Assembly: GCF_047495875.1 (NCBI RefSeq)
Contig: NC_092466.1
Coordinates: forward strand, 17,480,561-17,544,560
Origin: Pithys albifrons albifrons
Taxonomy: Eukaryota; Chordata; Aves; Passeriformes; Thamnophilidae
DNA length: 64,000 bases
Direction of reading: 5' to 3'
A program made the position numbers and the translations under genes. This document shows, piece after piece, positions 38,901 to 64,000 of the stretch; within the stretch, counting starts at the first letter, position 1, and every line of letters begins with the position of its first letter. The notes below the pieces were generated by a model. The model was not told where the DNA came from, ran no database searches, and saw only the letters and a program-made list of their open reading frames with translations.

Positions 38901-41430
38901 TATTAGGGGAAAAACCAAACAGATTTGTTTGATGATTATGAGTCAGTTAAGAATGATTATGAGTCAATCCAGCTACATCTGAAATATTTTGCTACAAATA
39001 AAGATGTATCACCTTACGGTAGTGCCTAATTAAAACATGATCTTTATTTGTTATCTCAATGTACAAATAGTGTAATTTCTCATTTGTAAAAACAGATGGG
39101 CATGAGGGAGATTTGGTGGAACCAGGATAAACATTTTAGGTGATACTGCACATAGAAAAAATAATAATGAAATATAAATTAAAATTGTTAGTGTACAAAA
39201 ATGTAAACCCACCAACCTCCCTGCCCCCAAAAGAAATGGTATAACCTGGTCAGGTTGTCTGTTTTCACTTACTCTCCCTCCAGAGAATAACAGACCACTC
39301 TATTTCATTGAATTAATGAGACAACAACATAAAGAACTAATGCTTGTAAAACTGTTTTCTCACATGTGATAGAGATGAATGTGTAAATATTACACAGAAG
39401 ATAATTTTCTAGAATGTTTTAGCTGGGCATGAGGACCGATCCTTTATAGACCCCTACTAGTTCAAAGAAACTACTACATGGAATGTTCCAAAGTCAGTAA
39501 ACAAATATGACTGAACAAATAACACAAAAAAAAAAGATTACTATTCCTTCACATGATTTCATTGAAGCTCTGCAACATCCTCTTTCTTTAAAGCAGAACA
39601 CGAAAAGCAATGAGCTAGAAATTAGGAAAACAATAGGACATAATCCAATCTGATCTGCAATTACATATAAAATTCTTTTCAAGTCTCTATTGCTTTTAGA
39701 CATATTAATCAAATCATGAAACTATTAAAAGATTAAGATAACTGTGCATTTCTTCTGCTGTTTTCTTGTGAACCATACATGTGTACCAGGGTGAGAATGT
39801 TCTGCTGTGCTGCCACAAGTCAGTATCACCAGGTCACCTGTGAAGAAAATGCTGCAAACACACACCCACCAGTGAGGGTTCTATACTGTCCCCAGGCTGC
39901 TTGGGAGAAACAACCCAATTAGAGAATAGGAACCAGGACAAAATGTATTCATAATGTGATGATTTTCATATAATTTTTAACTCTGTACAGCAACTGCAGT
40001 CAGACAAAATTTAGTGTCATACCTGGTGTTTCATATCATGGTCAGAGGGAAGACTGTACTGACTGAGCTGCCATTGCACACCAGCAGTGACCTGTTCGTC
40101 GTGCTGAGAGTATCTGTATTAGTTGCCTGTGTTGATTCTTTTGGATCTGTTGATAAAAGGGAATGTTGACACATTGTGGCTTCTGGCAGGCAGATGAAGT
40201 TGTACTTTGGTAATTACTCTTTACAAGTTAAGAACTGCCAAAGGGTATGTGATTTTTTTCTTACACCAAGAATCTCCTTCTGCTTCTGAGCAATGTGGAT
40301 GCCACAAACAGAAATAAGATCAGTTGTACTGCAGCCTTCCTACTGTGCTGAAATTCGAATCTGTTTGAATGAACACAAATAATTTGCTGCCATAGCTGGC
40401 ACTCCACTTAAACTCAGGAGTCTCACTCATGTAACCTTGGAGTGTTTGCTCCTAAAATTCAACAGGTTTCCATCACTCTTTTTCCATTCATGTGAGCAAT
40501 GTTGAACTTTTGATGGTAGGAAACTTTAAAGACATATAATCATGTACATCTATGAGCAGACTCAAGATTCCCTCTTTGTCAAGTATCAGTCAGTTATAAT
40601 TTCTCTGCTATTTAAGAGAGAAGAGATATTCAGCTTTTTCTGAAGAAAGCATAGAACCTGACTGGGTAGTTACACCTATAGAACAAAAAACTTTACTGTG
40701 TCCTCAACTCAGTTTGAATTTAATCCATTCTCTGATTTCATTCTTTATTTGGCTATCTGTTTTAGGAAAAAAAATATATAAATAAGTCATATCTAGCTGT
40801 GCTGAGTAAAATTCTGATTCTTTTATTCCACCTTCACCTAGATAAATCACTTGAGCACTTGTGCAAGCTCAGACTTTTGTAAGTTCTTTAGTTTTGTAGA
40901 GTCTTTAGGATTTCATGCATTTTACATATGTAGAGCTTAATAATTGCTTTGAGTAATCCAATTTCTATTATCACTATCATGACTATTTCAAGGAAAACAA
41001 AATTTTGCAATTTAAAAGATTTCTCCATAACATTCTGCTTTCCTGCCCTTAAGTAACTCTCATAAATACACATGTGTACATCTGTGCACATGTCTAATGT
41101 GGGATAAGTATTTAGGTGGAGTTCCTTACATTAAGTTTTAATGAGAACTTCGGTGTGCATAGTACAATATATACATTGTAAATGAAGGAGATAACACACA
41201 AGTACATATATCTACACATCCAACACTTTTATAAGGTCTAAGAATTAATTGGTTAGTTTAAAATGCTAAAATGATTCCCTGAGGATTTATGAGCTAAGAA
41301 TGCTCAGGGGTTTAGTGTCCTGACATCTCTTTAATTAGCAGTCTCCAAGATCTCACACTAAGAAGATGCTAAGCCAGTGCCTTCTGTCATATCTCAAGAG
41401 TTTCAGAAGGCTTGGAAGCCACAGAGGAAG
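32913..41430. other. RBP4-PDE6C intergenic region, no supported gene
   Basis: About 8.5 kb between the divergent promoters of RBP4 (minus) and PDE6C (plus). The first few hundred bases next to RBP4 are moderately GC-rich and may hold liver control elements; the remainder is AT-rich. One CR1 3' end lies at 37.0 kb. Open frames such as 35554-35892 show no family resemblance. Confidence 0.65.
37020..37302 (+). mobile_element. CR1 LINE 3' end
   Basis: The segment carries the standard avian CR1 3' region: GACTGGATATTACAAAGAGG, TTCTTCACCCAGAGGGTGGC, GGACAATACTCTTGGGCACA, TCCTTTCCAACTGAGCATAT and the terminal TTCTGTGATTCTG octamer end. It is 5'-truncated, in plus orientation, and lies in the RBP4-PDE6C intergenic region. 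Confidence 0.9.
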
Positions 41431-41436
41431 GTGAAT

Positions 41437-41570
41437 GGATTATGTCTGTGAGCTATAAAATATGTAAAAAGTACATTTTTCTTACTAGTAACTAGTTAGG
41501 ACTTCTTGCTACCACTCCTGCTTTGATGGTGATGAAGTTCTAAAAGAAATCCTAAAAAAATCCAGCAAAA
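41437..41570 (+). promoter_or_regulatory. PDE6C: PDE6C core promoter: CRX-like site, TATA box, short 5' UTR
   Basis: TATAAAA at 41454-41460 lies 111 bp before the start codon, which would give a 5' UTR of about 85 nt. GGATTA (41437-41442), the reverse complement of the TAATCC core bound by the photoreceptor homeodomain factors CRX/OTX, lies 11 bp upstream of the TATA box. A TTTAATTAG homeodomain-like site occurs near 41331. The spacing suits a photoreceptor-specific promoter; binding is inferred. Confidence 0.5.

Positions 41571-64000
<22,430 letters not shown>

Overview
The window looks like a piece of a bird chromosome. Genes are split into many short exons with GT-AG introns, the interspersed repeats are CR1-type LINE fragments with no L1 or Alu, and the protein products read as avian versions of known vertebrate genes. 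The species cannot be fixed from the sequence. The gene order CEP55(+), FFAR4(+), RBP4(-), PDE6C(+) is the order I know from human 10q23.33, so this is a conserved syntenic block.

Layout. 1-311: GC-rich CpG island and promoter. 312-10297: CEP55, eight coding exons, 430 residues. About 11.1-19.2 kb: intergenic, AT-rich, with one decayed CR1 and no supported gene. 19.2-20.5 kb: strong CpG island holding exon 1 of FFAR4. 19597-24764: FFAR4 (GPR120), three coding exons, 367 residues, with a small upstream ORF. 25103-25583: a composite retroposon on the minus strand with a tRNA-Gln-like head, a 5S-rRNA-like segment, a 92-bp tandem duplication, a unique tail and an AT microsatellite, flanked by an 11-bp target-site duplication. 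26459-32670: RBP4 on the minus strand, five coding exons, 199 residues, whose last coding exon carries 14 nt and ends the protein in Phe-Cys-Ser. An old CR1/L3-like LINE fills part of its last intron. 33.0-41.4 kb: intergenic, with a CR1 3' end at 37 kb. 41571-63994: PDE6C, 20 exons encoding the first 789 residues; the gene runs off the right edge.

The genes are not an operon and do not act in one pathway. CEP55 works in cytokinetic abscission, FFAR4 senses long-chain fatty acids, RBP4 carries retinol in plasma and PDE6C is the cone phototransduction phosphodiesterase. RBP4 (vitamin A supply) and PDE6C (cone signalling) are both linked to vision, but nothing in the sequence shows shared control.

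The most unusual item is the composite tRNA/5S SINE-like insertion at 25.1-25.6 kb. All gene models were built by hand from reading frame, splice sites and remembered family sequences; no search was run.
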